Origin: Aldehydirespirator sp965221605
GTDB lineage: Bacteria; Actinomycetota; Acidimicrobiia; Acidimicrobiales; Aldehydirespiratoraceae
Assembly: GCA_965221605.1 (NCBI GenBank)
Contig: CBDCSK010000015.1
Location: 62,001 to 126,000, forward strand
DNA length: 64,000 nt
Reading direction: 5' to 3'
The notes below the pieces were generated by a model. The model saw only the letters and a program-made list of their open reading frames with translations. It had not been told where the DNA came from and ran no database searches. Shown piece after piece: positions 33,780-42,092 of the stretch. Position 1 is the first letter of the stretch, and each line of letters starts with the position of its first letter. Both the position numbers and the translations under genes were made by a program.

Positions 33780-33888
33780 GCGGGACAACGCGGCCCATAC
33801 GGCGCGAGGCCGTGGGCGCTGTTCCCGGGATTTGGGCGGCCCGTGAGCGCAGCGAACAAGAGCGGGAATGACACCGCTGCGACGCGAT
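33771..33888 (+). repeat. Dispersed intergenic repeat, copy 1
   Basis: This roughly 115-bp stretch matches the reverse complement of 63040-63153. It starts with CAGAGGCCGAGCGGATAG (identical in both), then CATACGG.GCGAGGCCGTGG, CGGCCCGTGAGCG, AGCGAACAAGAGCGGGAAT and GCGACGCGA. Identity is about 80 percent overall with exact blocks. No ORF is shared. It covers the methyltransferase stop and most of the gap to 33979, in which I see no gene. Confidence 0.7.
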
Positions 33889-33979
33889 TGGCTCTCGCCT
33901 ATCCGCGTGGCCCCTAGAACCCGGACGGCCGTGCATCGGGCACGGGCACCCCGCAGCAATCGATCCGGTCCAGCGCGGA

Positions 33980-34381
33980 TCAAGCCTGGGCTTCGGTCCA
34001 TTCGTTGATGGCCGTTTCGCAGGGGCCGATCAGGGGGGCGACCACGGGGTAGCCGGCGTAGGGGGCCAGCATTATCAGGGTCTCGCGCAGCTGGTCGGGG
34101 GTCAGCTCGCCCCGCTTGAGGGCCGACTGGGCCTGGAGCTTCCACACGTCGGTGGCGCCCCGGGCCGCGATCACGCCCATGATGAGCAGGCGCCGGTCCC
34201 GGATCGACAGCACGTCGCGGTCCCACACCTCGGCGAACAGGCTCCGCATCATCACGTCGTTGAAGGCCATGGTGCCCTCGGGCAGGGCCGGAACCTCGCC
34301 CTGGTAGACCTCGGTGATCATGGCAACACCGCGTTCGTAGCTGTCGTCAGAAGGGGTGTCGGGGGAGTTGTCGGTGCTCAT
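33980..34381 (-). CDS. Carboxymuconolactone decarboxylase family protein
   Basis: The 133-residue protein has the AhpD-like helical fold: ALPEGTMAFNDVMMRSLFAE VWDR is followed by LSIRDRRLLIMGVIAARGAT and LRETLIMLAPYAGYPVVAPL. The usual CxxC redox pair of AhpD is absent, so a lactone decarboxylase or other non-redox role is more likely. ATG 34381 overlaps the TGA of the upstream dehydrogenase (ATGA), so the two are translationally coupled in one operon with the 57-residue protein at 35241. Substrate unknown. Confidence 0.85.
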   Translation of the reverse strand: MSTDNSPDTPSDDSYERGVAMITEVYQGEVPALPEGTMAFNDVMMRSLFAEVWDRDVLSIRDRRLLIMGVIAARGATDVWKLQAQSALKRGELTPDQLRETLIMLAPYAGYPVVAPLIGPCETAINEWTEAQA

Positions 34382-35244
34382 TGGGGCTCCTCGGTGTCGT
34401 CGTGGACGTTGTAGACGGCCGGCATGGCTGCTTGCACAGCTTCGAGGACAGCCGCCGCGCCGGGCCGGGTGCGGCCCAGCTCCAGCGCCAGCGACAGATC
34501 CTTGGTCGCGATCTGTACCTGGGTCTCCAGCATGGTCCGCAGCTCGCCTCCGATGTGCTCGGCCGGTATCTCCAGCAGGGCGCAGTACTGCTCGGTGAGG
34601 GCCCCGAGCTGGCCGGTGAACCGCCACGCCTCCAGCAGCGCTCCCGGCTCGCCCCCGGTGCTGGCCACCATGTCGTGGGCCGTGGCCGCGGCGGTGAACT
34701 GGGCGTAGGTCATCACGTTGATGGCGAGCTTCAGGGCTGCGCCCGAGCCCACCGGCCCCGCATCGATGACCAGCCCGGCGTAGACGTCGAGCACTTCCCG
34801 GGCCGCCGCGGGCATGTCGGCCAGCCCCCCGGCCAGCAACGTCAGGCTGCCGGCCCGGGCGTTGTCGGCGCCGCCGGCCACGCAGGCGTCGAACACGGTC
34901 ACGCCCCACTCGGCGGCCTCCTCACGGGCCGCGAGCACGGTGTCGGGGTGCACAGTGGCGTGGATGAGCACGCAGAGTCCGTCGTGGACTCCCTCGGCAA
35001 TGCCGCCCGGACCCGACAGCACCGCCTCGATGTGGGCCGCGGCCGGCACGCAGATGCTCACCACATCACTGGCCCGGGCGACCTCGGCGGCACTGGCGCC
35101 CGCCTCGGCGCCCAGAGAGACGGCGGCCTCGACCGCGGCGGGGTCGATGTCGTGGACGGTGACCGACCCACCGCCATGCCGGATCAGGTTCTCGGCCATG
35201 GCCGAGCCCATCATGCCCAGCCCGATGTATCCGTAGCGAGTCAC
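34378..35244 (-). CDS. NAD(P)-dependent beta-hydroxyacid dehydrogenase (3-hydroxyisobutyrate dehydrogenase family)
   Basis: The 288-residue protein starts with a Rossmann motif, YGYIGLGMMGSAMAENLIRH. It contains the family substrate-binding segment in FDACVAGGADNARAGSLTLL, whose GG..A.AG pattern corresponds to DAPVSGG. The catalytic Lys lies in GPVGSGAALKLAINVM. It would oxidise a beta-hydroxy acid to the semialdehyde. The GTG start at 35244 overlaps the stop of the small upstream gene (GTGA), and its own stop overlaps the decarboxylase-family start, giving a tight three-gene operon. The substrate cannot be told from sequence. Confidence 0.87.
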   Translation of the reverse strand: MTRYGYIGLGMMGSAMAENLIRHGGGSVTVHDIDPAAVEAAVSLGAEAGASAAEVARASDVVSICVPAAAHIEAVLSGPGGIAEGVHDGLCVLIHATVHPDTVLAAREEAAEWGVTVFDACVAGGADNARAGSLTLLAGGLADMPAAAREVLDVYAGLVIDAGPVGSGAALKLAINVMTYAQFTAAATAHDMVASTGGEPGALLEAWRFTGQLGALTEQYCALLEIPAEHIGGELRTMLETQVQIATKDLSLALELGRTRPGAAAVLEAVQAAMPAVYNVHDDTEEPQ

Positions 35245-35414
35245 GCGGCGCTGTCCAGCCGGGGACCGGGCGTGAAGCTGATGGGCAGGCTCCTCCAGCC
35301 GCTGACGTTGCCGCTGTGGAAGCGGACCTTGTTGTCGTGGTCCACCGTGTAGTCGCCCATCCGCCGGTCTTGCACCGAGGACGCGTACGGGTTGTGCACA
35401 AGGGGCGAGGACAC
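35241..35414 (-). CDS. 57-residue conserved-looking small protein, first gene of the operon
   Basis: This gene starts at GTG 35414 and encodes MSSPLVHNPYASSVQDRRMG followed by DYTVDHDNKVRFHSGNVSGW and RSLPISFTPGPRLDSAA. Its TGA overlaps the dehydrogenase GTG by four bases (35241-35244). TAGCAT lies 7 bases upstream of the start, matching the leaderless promoter pattern of the window. The coupling, promoter and natural residue mix make it a likely real gene. I do not recognise its family. Confidence 0.6.
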   Translation of the reverse strand: MSSPLVHNPYASSVQDRRMGDYTVDHDNKVRFHSGNVSGWRSLPISFTPGPRLDSAA

Positions 35415-35421
35415 ACCGCTG

Positions 35422-35427
35422 ATGCTA
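35422..35427 (-). promoter_or_regulatory. Leaderless -10 element of the 35.4-kb operon
   Basis: TAGCAT on the minus strand ends 7 bases before GTG 35414. It fixes the start of the 57-residue protein and of the three-gene operon. Confidence 0.5.
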
Positions 35428-35485
35428 CGTCAGGTTGGCAAGCCTTCCCGCGGCGGTCCTGCGGTGCGATACTTCGGGCCGGAGT

Positions 35486-36271
35486 TCAGCCTCGCCCGAA
35501 GTCCCAGGCCGCGATCTCGGCCATCTGCTCACCGAGCAGGGCCACCGCGGTCTCGAACAGCAGCTTGCCCTCCTCGACATTTGCTCCCGTCGGGTCGCCG
35601 ATATGGCCGTCGGGTCCGAAGTCGTTGGACAGCCAGCCGAAGGAGGCCAGACCACCGAAGCGCACGTAGCGGTTGTCCGCCAGGCGCTCCGGCACAGCCC
35701 GCTTGGCCCTCTCCAGGTGCACCAGGTGGGGACGCAGGTGCATGAACACCGACGTCTCCCGGTGCCCGCCGTGAATGCCCATTGCGAGTTCCTCGGTCTC
35801 GGGCGACTTGCCGCCGTGATCGGGCGGAACGAACGGGTGCACCAGAAAGGTCATGAGCCCGGTCTCCAGCCGGATCTCCCGGCAGGCCACGTTGAGCAGG
35901 GCCGAGTTGCCGCCGTGGCCGTTGAGGAACACGAGGCGCTCGGCCCTGGTCGTGCCGATGCAGCGGCCGATGTCACCCAGGACGGCCAGCAGCGTCTCCG
36001 CCGACAGCCACAGCGTTCCCGGCGACCAGGCGTGCTCGTTCGACTTCGACACCGACAGCGTGGGAAGCAGCCACAGGTCATAGGCATCGCCGTGCTCGGC
36101 GACGAGGGCCGCCGCGGCCTCGTGGGCGATCACATGGTCCACCGACAGCGGCAGGTGCGGCCCGTGCTGCTCTACCGCCCCGATCGGCTGAACGATCACC
36201 GACGTCTCCGTTATCCGTTCAGCGATCTCGGGCCCGCTGAGATCCTCGAGACGGCGGCTCGGTTCGGTCAC
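35486..36271 (-). CDS. Creatininase family amidohydrolase
   Basis: The 261-residue protein has the creatininase metal sites: QPIGAVEQHGPHLPLSVDHV with Glu, His and Asp, FLNGHGGNSALLNVAC, and GIHGGHRETSVFMHL. These enzymes hydrolyse cyclic or small amides; relatives include creatininase, the FAPy deformylase of flavin pathways and the mycofactocin maturase MftE. Neighbouring genes do not include mycofactocin genes, so the substrate is open. The GTG start at 36271 has TACTTT 6 bases upstream (36278-36283), fitting leaderless transcription. Length is normal. Confidence 0.85.
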   Translation of the reverse strand: MTEPSRRLEDLSGPEIAERITETSVIVQPIGAVEQHGPHLPLSVDHVIAHEAAAALVAEHGDAYDLWLLPTLSVSKSNEHAWSPGTLWLSAETLLAVLGDIGRCIGTTRAERLVFLNGHGGNSALLNVACREIRLETGLMTFLVHPFVPPDHGGKSPETEELAMGIHGGHRETSVFMHLRPHLVHLERAKRAVPERLADNRYVRFGGLASFGWLSNDFGPDGHIGDPTGANVEEGKLLFETAVALLGEQMAEIAAWDFGRG

Positions 36272-36322
36272 GTGCCCAAAGTAACCGATGCCGCGCCGGG
36301 CGGCCGGATCGGCGGGCAGCCC

Positions 36323-37768
36323 CTATCCGGGCTCTGCGGTCGGGGGGTCGACGGCAACGGGACTCCAGAAGGAGACATCGGCGAGACCGAGCGCGGTGAG
36401 CTCGCCGCCTCCCTCCAGACGGGCCACCGCTGTCACCGCATAGTCGGCAGTCTGGGCGCCGAATGCGATGGCGGTGCTGTCCGGCGACCACAGGCGAGGC
36501 GTCTCGGTGTACTGGTCCGCGAACTGGACGTAGTCCCTGAGGAAAGCTGCAGTAGCGGCGAACCGTGCCAGTTCGTACAGCTCGTTGCCGTCCCAGATGT
36601 ACCAGGCCAGATCGAAGCTGTCGCGGCTCTCGCTCGCGCTGGTCCCGATCAGCAGACGTTCGCCGTCCGGGCTCCACTCCAGCCAGAGTCCGATCCTGTC
36701 GAGGACGGTGCGGCGCTCGGCCGTGGCGAGGTCGACGATCTGCACCGAACCGGCCCCGGCTGAAGGCTCGGCCTGAGCTGCTTGTCCGGCTTCCGGCAGA
36801 GCGGCCTCGAGGCTCTCTCCGGTGGTCGCCGCCGGCTCGAACGCGGCCAGCGAGATGGCGGCGCGGTCACCGGTGGGGTGGACTGCCATCAGCGTGAACG
36901 CGCCGGCCGGCCCGAGCTCGGTGATCTCGCCGGAATCCGCGCTGCGGCGCAACAGCTGCGGGCTGGTGGTGGCTTTCCGTTCCGCGAGCTCGTCGGGTTC
37001 GGTGCCTAGAGGGGCCTGTGCGTAGGAGTCGACGTAGAGGAAGTCGTCGGTTCCGGGCACCCATGCCGGTGCCTGGAAATCGAAGCCGACCGGGCCGAAG
37101 TCGTGGTTGCTTCCGGGCGAGTCGACATCGTTGACCAGCAGCAGCCCGTGCCCCGCGTGCAGCAGCAGCCTGTCACCGCCGGGTTCCCAGGCGACGAACA
37201 GGCTCTGGCTGATGAGCGACACGTCCGCGGCGGGAGCGCCCGTGCCGTCCAGTATGTCCGCGGCCGTGCCACCCGTCGGGCTCGGACCCAGTGCGGCCAG
37301 GCGGGAGCCGTCGTAACTCCAGGTGTAGAAGAAGTAGGGACGGCTCGCCCTCGTGGTGGTCACCTCCCAGGTGGTGGCGTCGACGACGACCACCCACGCC
37401 TCGCCGCGGTCCGGATCGACGAGAGTGGCCACGAGGCGGCTCCCGTCCCGGGACCATGTGGGCTGGGTGACGATCTGGTCCCCGGCGATGTCGAACACCT
37501 CGCTGCCGTCGGGCCTCAGGAACCTCAGTCCGGTCGGGCCCGCAGCCGCGATCAGGCCACGACCGTTGCCCGAACTTTCGACGGCCAACGCCTCAGCCAC
37601 AGTCGGGTCGGGCGCCAGCGTCGCGGCCGGATCGACGGCCGAGTCAACATCCGGGCTCCAGTTGGCCGGCGCCGGCACCGAGCTGCGCTCCGGCGGGCTC
37701 GAGCAGGCTGTCGCGACGAGCAGGCCGCACGCCACGGCACCGGCAAAGAGGCGCCAGCGTGATCCCAC
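36323..37768 (-). CDS. Lipoprotein with TolB/WD40-like beta-propeller
   Basis: From GTG 37768 the protein has 481 residues. It opens with MGSRWRLFAGAVACGLLVAT followed by ACSS, a signal peptide and probable lipoprotein Cys. The body has beta-propeller-like repeats of the type TWSRDGSRLVATLVDPD, TWSYDGSRLAALGP, AWEPGGDRLLLHAG, EWSPDGERLLIGTSA and LWSPDSTAIAFGAQ. It should be anchored outside the membrane. TACGGT (37777-37782) lies 8 bases upstream of the GTG. Longer reading frames further upstream overlap the DinB gene and are shadows. No partner is evident. Confidence 0.75.
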   Translation of the reverse strand: MGSRWRLFAGAVACGLLVATACSSPPERSSVPAPANWSPDVDSAVDPAATLAPDPTVAEALAVESSGNGRGLIAAAGPTGLRFLRPDGSEVFDIAGDQIVTQPTWSRDGSRLVATLVDPDRGEAWVVVVDATTWEVTTTRASRPYFFYTWSYDGSRLAALGPSPTGGTAADILDGTGAPAADVSLISQSLFVAWEPGGDRLLLHAGHGLLLVNDVDSPGSNHDFGPVGFDFQAPAWVPGTDDFLYVDSYAQAPLGTEPDELAERKATTSPQLLRRSADSGEITELGPAGAFTLMAVHPTGDRAAISLAAFEPAATTGESLEAALPEAGQAAQAEPSAGAGSVQIVDLATAERRTVLDRIGLWLEWSPDGERLLIGTSASESRDSFDLAWYIWDGNELYELARFAATAAFLRDYVQFADQYTETPRLWSPDSTAIAFGAQTADYAVTAVARLEGGGELTALGLADVSFWSPVAVDPPTAEPG

Positions 37769-37805
37769 GAACACAGACCGTAGCCGTCGTCCGGTCGGTC
37801 CGGGT

Positions 37806-38372
37806 TCAGAAGGGACTGAACCCCATGCGGTTGCGGATCGAAACCAGCTCGCCCAGATGGTTGAAGCCGTGACCGACCGCGCTCCACTGCAGGAACCACG
37901 CGGTCGGCTTGCCGCTCCACATCGAGTAGAGCCAGTCGAAACGGTCCTCGGGAGTGCCGATGGCATGCAGCGCGGCGGTCGTGTCGGGCCTGTGGTCCAT
38001 CGACGGCAGCCCGTGCTGGTCGAGCCAGCCCGCGGTGGCGTCGCACACGTCCAGCGCGTAGGCGCCCACAGCCTCGGGGTCCAGCACGTCCACCAGATCG
38101 GCGTCCTCACCCTCGGCCAGGCCCCGCCACAGGTCCTCGTCGACGCCGAGCCGGTCGGTCCAGCCATCGACCACCGCGTCGGCGCCCCGTAGCACGCCGT
38201 TCACGGCCACGTCCTGGTGGCGGGCCAGGTGCCACAGCACGTACAGCGGCGCGATCCCCCCGCCATCGGCCCGTTCGGTGCGCCGCTCCGGCGGGATCAG
38301 GCCGAGCACACCGCCGTCGAGCTTGGCCCGCAGCGACCGCAGGTCTCCGATGATCCAGTCCCGCAGGTCCAC
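37806..38372 (-). CDS. DinB-like metal-binding protein
   Basis: The 188-residue protein has the DinB/YfiT four-helix pattern. It starts MDLRDWIIGDLRSLRAKLDG and has a His in PLYVLWHLARHQDVAVNGVL. A second His pair lies in WSAVGHGFNHLGELVSIRNR. These histidines would bind a divalent metal. Some family members are thiol-dependent transferases using mycothiol or bacillithiol, but this one cannot be assigned further. GTG 38372 is chosen over the upstream start at 38399 because TAGAGT (38380-38385) lies 7 bases before it. It is divergent from the flavodoxin-like gene at 38462. Confidence 0.75.
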   Translation of the reverse strand: MDLRDWIIGDLRSLRAKLDGGVLGLIPPERRTERADGGGIAPLYVLWHLARHQDVAVNGVLRGADAVVDGWTDRLGVDEDLWRGLAEGEDADLVDVLDPEAVGAYALDVCDATAGWLDQHGLPSMDHRPDTTAALHAIGTPEDRFDWLYSMWSGKPTAWFLQWSAVGHGFNHLGELVSIRNRMGFSPF

Positions 38373-38449
38373 ATCAGGAACTCTAGGTCCCTGTTGCACT
38401 CCAGGGCTGAGTCGGGGTCACTGGATCCGCTGGACCGGTGCCGGCTGGG

Positions 38450-38455
38450 TACGCT
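38450..38455 (+). promoter_or_regulatory. Leaderless -10 element of the flavodoxin-fold gene
   Basis: TACGCT ends 6 bases before GTG 38462 and selects that codon over the upstream in-frame start at 38438. Confidence 0.5.
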
Positions 38456-38461
38456 CCGGCT

Positions 38462-38974
38462 GTGCGCTTCGTGGTGCTGCACGCCCACCCGCAAGACGAG
38501 TGCCTCAACGTGGCTCTCCGCGATCGGGTGGTGGAGACGCTGGAGCGAGCCGGCCATGAGGTGGACGTTGTGCGGCTGACACAGGGTGAGTGGATCGACG
38601 GCGTGAGCGTCTCGGGCGCCGACGGTCTGGTGCTCGTGTACCCGACGTGGTGGGGCGGTCTGCCCGCGCCGATGCTCTCGTGGGTGCAGCGCGAGCTTTC
38701 GGCCTGGCTCGACGGCCCGGCTGATCCGGCAACCTCTCCCCTGCGAACCGTCAAGCATCTCGTGGCCGTTACCACTCACGGCTCCCCTGGCCGGGTGAAC
38801 TGGCTCCAGGGTGAGCCCGGGCGCCACCTGCTGAGGCGCTCGGTGGCTCGCCTGTGTGCTCCCGGGACGCGGCTGCGCTGGGTTGCCCTGTACGGCGTGG
38901 ACCAGAGCACCCCGGCTGAGATATCCGCCTTCGTCGACCGCGCCGGCTCGGAACTGGCCGCGGCCGGCGCCTGA
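38462..38974 (+). CDS. Flavodoxin-fold NAD(P)H quinone oxidoreductase-like protein
   Basis: The 170-residue protein begins RFVVLHAHPQDECLNVALRD, a flavodoxin_2-type first strand and phosphate loop. It continues with GLVLVYPTWWGGLPAPMLSW VQREL, the conserved PTWWGG flavin-binding turn, and VTTHGSPGRVNWLQGEPGRH. It would bind FMN or FAD and reduce quinones or similar compounds. The start is set by TACGCT 6 bases upstream. It stands alone between the divergent DinB gene and the convergent RidA gene. Confidence 0.78.
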   Translation: MRFVVLHAHPQDECLNVALRDRVVETLERAGHEVDVVRLTQGEWIDGVSVSGADGLVLVYPTWWGGLPAPMLSWVQRELSAWLDGPADPATSPLRTVKHLVAVTTHGSPGRVNWLQGEPGRHLLRRSVARLCAPGTRLRWVALYGVDQSTPAEISAFVDRAGSELAAAGA

Positions 38975-39011
38975 TCGGGGGCTGTCTCGAGCTAGCAGCG
39001 GTGCGACGCTG

Positions 39012-39398
39012 TCAGCGGGCGGCCACCACGGCGATCTCGACCTTCCAGGCGGGCTGGGCCAGTTCGGGCACCACCACCAGTGTCGAGGCGGCCAGATGGC
39101 CGCCCAGGAACTGATCGCGCTCGGACATCACTGCGCCGAGGTTCTGGTCGGGGACGACATAGGTCGTCACCGAGACGATGTCACTGCCGGACATGCCGGC
39201 CTCCGAGAGCATGGCCGCGATGTTCTGCCAGACCGTCCGGGCCTGCTCGCCCACATCGCCGGGGACCGTCCCGTCGGCCCGGGTGGGCACCACGCCCGAG
39301 GTGTGCAGCCACTGCTGGGCGCCGGTCGTGGCGACGGCGTGGGCGTAGCGGGCCGCCGGCGGCGCGATGCCGGCTGGGCTGATCACTCGTGAAGTCAT
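39012..39398 (-). CDS. RidA family protein
   Basis: The 128-residue protein matches the YjgF/YER057c/UK114 fold. It contains WLHTSGVVPTRADGTVPGDV, QARTVWQNIAAMLSEAGMSG and VSVTTYVVPDQNLGAVMSER. RidA members hydrolyse reactive enamine and imine intermediates, and some act in specific catabolic routes. The conserved Arg of classic RidA near the C-terminus is not evident (the segment reads ELAQPAWKVEIAVVAAR), so the substrate may differ. ATG 39398 has TACCAT (39406-39411) 7 bases upstream; the longer frame to 39497 is ignored. Confidence 0.82.
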   Translation of the reverse strand: MTSRVISPAGIAPPAARYAHAVATTGAQQWLHTSGVVPTRADGTVPGDVGEQARTVWQNIAAMLSEAGMSGSDIVSVTTYVVPDQNLGAVMSERDQFLGGHLAASTLVVVPELAQPAWKVEIAVVAAR

Positions 39399-39490
39399 CG
39401 CGGCGATGGTAACTCGGGCCTGAGCAGCGTGGGGCAGGATCGGGCGGCCCGCGTTATGGAGGCTTGCCGGGGCCGTGACACACTCTGCGC

Positions 39491-40516
39491 ATGGCACAGC
39501 GCATGGCTCTGTACTTCCAGGACAAGCACCCCATCGGCTACGAGATCGAGATGGCCCAGTACGCGGAGGAGCGGGGCTTCAGCGAGATCTGGCAGGGCGA
39601 CACCCGTCTGGCCCGCGACTGCGTGGTGATGATGAGCGCCCTGCTGGCGTCGACTGAGCGGCTTCGCATCGCCAGCGGGGTGCTTCCTATCTACACCCGC
39701 AACCCCGCGGTAATCGCGGCCACCTGGAGCACCATGCACGAGCTGGCCGGACCCGCGCCCGACGGCGGCAGCCGGGTGATGCTGGGGCTCGGCGCCTGGT
39801 GGGAGCCGATCGCCGGACGGGTCGGGGCCGGCCGGCGCAAGCCGCTCACCGCCATGCGCGAGAACGTCGAGGCCATCCGGGCCCTGTTCACCATGGAAGA
39901 GGTCACCTACGAGGGCGAGTTCGTCCACCTCGACCGGGTCAGCCTCGACGTGGCCTACGGCGACACCTCGCCCCGCGACATTCCCATCTACATCGGTGCC
40001 ACCGGCCCGAAGATGCTGGAGCTGACCGGCGAGATCGCCGACGGGGCCATGCTCAACTACGTGGTGCCGGTCGACTACATCCGCGACGCGGTCGCCCGGG
40101 TATCGGCCGGAGCCGCTAAGTCGGGGCGCACCATCGACGACATCGACCGGCCCGAGCTGCTGATCTGCTCGCTGTCCGAGGACGATCCCGATCTCGCCCT
40201 GCTGACCGGCAAGTCGCTGGTGGCGTACTACCTGGGCACCGAGCCCCACATCATGGCCGCCTCCGGCGCCGACCCCGAGCTGATCGACCGTGTCAAGGAG
40301 GTGGTCGGCTGGCCGGCCACCGAGGCCGACTACTACAAGGCGGCTCCGCTCATCGGTGACGACCTGGTGCGCGGCATCATGGCCGTCGGCTCCGCCTCGG
40401 AGTGCCGTGACAAGGTGGCCGAGTTCATCGACGCCGGCGTCACCTGCCCGGTGCTCTACCCGCTGATGGACAACATGGAGCCAGTGATCGACGCCTTCGC
40501 CCACTGGTCCCCCTAG
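39491..40516 (+). CDS. LLM-class, probably F420-dependent oxidoreductase
   Basis: The 341-residue luciferase-like TIM-barrel protein contains MAQYAEERGFSEIWQGDTRL, LRIASGVLPIYTRNPAVIAA, RVMLGLGAWWEPIAGRVG and IPIYIGATGPKMLELTGEIA DGAML. The last is typical of methylenetetrahydromethanopterin-reductase-like, F420-using members. It would catalyse a hydride transfer with reduced F420. The start MAQRMALYFQDKHPIGYE follows a weak CACACT element by 6 bases. It is followed by an amidohydrolase with its own promoter. The substrate is unknown. Confidence 0.85.
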   Translation: MAQRMALYFQDKHPIGYEIEMAQYAEERGFSEIWQGDTRLARDCVVMMSALLASTERLRIASGVLPIYTRNPAVIAATWSTMHELAGPAPDGGSRVMLGLGAWWEPIAGRVGAGRRKPLTAMRENVEAIRALFTMEEVTYEGEFVHLDRVSLDVAYGDTSPRDIPIYIGATGPKMLELTGEIADGAMLNYVVPVDYIRDAVARVSAGAAKSGRTIDDIDRPELLICSLSEDDPDLALLTGKSLVAYYLGTEPHIMAASGADPELIDRVKEVVGWPATEADYYKAAPLIGDDLVRGIMAVGSASECRDKVAEFIDAGVTCPVLYPLMDNMEPVIDAFAHWSP

Positions 40517-40574
40517 CCGACAGGCAGGCCACCCGCCCGCTCCCGGACGGCTAGAGCCCTGAGGCGGGCGCCGG

Positions 40575-40580
40575 TACGGT
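40575..40580 (+). promoter_or_regulatory. Leaderless -10 element of the amidohydrolase gene
   Basis: TACGGT ends 7 bases before GTG 40588 and fixes that codon as the start. Confidence 0.5.
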
Positions 40581-40587
40581 GCGGGCT

Positions 40588-41961
40588 GTGACCGACTTGC
40601 TGGTGTCCGGCGGCGCGGTGGTGACCGTGGACGACTCAGGCACGGTGCACGATCCGGGGTGGGTCTACGTGCGCGGCAACCGGGTGGCCGAGGTCGGAGC
40701 GGGGGAGCCGCCGCCGAGCCGTCTGCGGCAGGCAACGGATGTGATCGACGCGGCCGGGTGCGCGGTCATGCCGGGGATGACCAACGCCCACACTCACCTG
40801 TTCCAGACGCTCTTCCGGGGACTGGCCGACGACAAGGCCCTGCTCGACTGGCTGCGCGACTGCATCTGGCCAGCCGCGGTCCATCTGGATGCCGAGACTG
40901 CCGGAGCCGCGGCCATGGCCGGGCTGGTCGAGAACCTGCGGGGCGGGGCCACCTCGGTCATCGACCACCAGTACATCCACACCGACGAGGGCATCAACGA
41001 CGCGGTGTGCCGGGCGGCCGACGAGCTGGGGGTGCGCTTCCTGCTGGCCCACGGCTGGGCCGACCGCAACTACCACCCGACCCTGGAGCAGACCGCCGAG
41101 CAGGCCGTCGCCCGGGCCGACGCTGCCCGTCGTCGCTGGGACGGCCACGACGATGATCGCATCCGGGTGGAGCTGGCACCGCTTATCCCGTGGGGATGCT
41201 CCGACGAGGCCATGCGCACCACCGTGGCCGCGGCCCGCAGTTGGGGCCGCGGCACCCATATCCACTGTGCCGAGACCGCGGTCGAGGTGGAGATGAGCCT
41301 CGACGAGCGGGGGACCCGCCATGTGACGTGGCTCGACTCGCTGGGCGTACTCGGCCCCGACATGCAGCTCGCCCATAGCGTCTGGCTCGACGACGACGAG
41401 CTCGACCTGATCGCCGCGTCGGGCTCCGTGGTGGTCCACTGCCCGGTGTCGAACATGTACCTGGCATCGGGAGTGGCACGCGTTCCCGACATGCGGGCCC
41501 GCGGCATCACGGTGGCGCTGGCCAGCGACGGGCCGGGCAGCAACAACCGCCAGGACATGTTCGAGGTGCTCAAGGCCACGGTGCTGCTACAGAAGGTGCA
41601 TCACCTCGACCCGCTTCTCCTGCAGCCCGCCGACGTGCTCCGTCTGGCCTGCCGCAACGGGGCGGCCGCGTTCGGGATGCCCGGCGCGTTCGGCATGGTG
41701 GCCGAGGGCCGGCGGGCCGACCTGCTGGTGGTAGACCTGCGGTCGCCGCTCGTGGCGCCGGTTCACCGGGTTCCCAGCGCCCTCGTCTACAACGCCTCCC
41801 CCCGGGATCTGCGAGACGTTGTGGTGGACGGCCGGATCCTGCTACGGGACGGTGAGCTGGTCGTCGCCGACGAGCGCCGGATCATGGCGCAGGCCCAGAC
41901 CGCCGCCCGCCGCCTCTTCACCCGAGCCGGCATCTCCTCCCGCGTATCGAGGATCTCTTGA
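40588..41961 (+). CDS. Amidohydrolase, chlorohydrolase/AtzB-SAH deaminase type
   Basis: The 457-residue protein belongs to the cytosine-deaminase-like amidohydrolases that deaminate or dechlorinate purines, S-adenosylhomocysteine and triazines. Metal and catalytic positions are visible: His-x-His in NAHTHLFQTLFRGLADDK, THIHCAETAVEVEM, LAHSVWL, HCPVSNMYLASGVA and the Asp of ASDGPGSNNRQDMFEVLK. The start GTG 40588 gives MTDLLVSGGAVVTVDDSG. The C-terminus (SSRVSRIS) is probably not original. Bases 41298-41942 recur at 42783-43427, where the end reads SSRVTAVQR, and the duplication junction falls just before this stop. Despite that, the enzyme core is complete. Confidence 0.88.
   Translation: MTDLLVSGGAVVTVDDSGTVHDPGWVYVRGNRVAEVGAGEPPPSRLRQATDVIDAAGCAVMPGMTNAHTHLFQTLFRGLADDKALLDWLRDCIWPAAVHLDAETAGAAAMAGLVENLRGGATSVIDHQYIHTDEGINDAVCRAADELGVRFLLAHGWADRNYHPTLEQTAEQAVARADAARRRWDGHDDDRIRVELAPLIPWGCSDEAMRTTVAAARSWGRGTHIHCAETAVEVEMSLDERGTRHVTWLDSLGVLGPDMQLAHSVWLDDDELDLIAASGSVVVHCPVSNMYLASGVARVPDMRARGITVALASDGPGSNNRQDMFEVLKATVLLQKVHHLDPLLLQPADVLRLACRNGAAAFGMPGAFGMVAEGRRADLLVVDLRSPLVAPVHRVPSALVYNASPRDLRDVVVDGRILLRDGELVVADERRIMAQAQTAARRLFTRAGISSRVSRIS
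41298..41942 (+). repeat. 645-bp direct repeat, copy 1 (within the amidohydrolase gene)
   Basis: This segment is nearly identical to 42783-43427, with about four or five base differences seen by eye. The offset is 1485 bases. It covers the C-terminal 215 codons of the amidohydrolase. Confidence 0.95.
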
Positions 41962-42092
41962 CGGCGCTCGTCATCGATGCCATAGTCCGATCGAAGAGAT
42001 TAGATCCATGCGGAGGCGGTCGTCATGAGGCATCGAACCTGGCGACCAACAAGTGTAATTTCCGGAACAGGCAAGGTTGCTAGCTCTACTGA

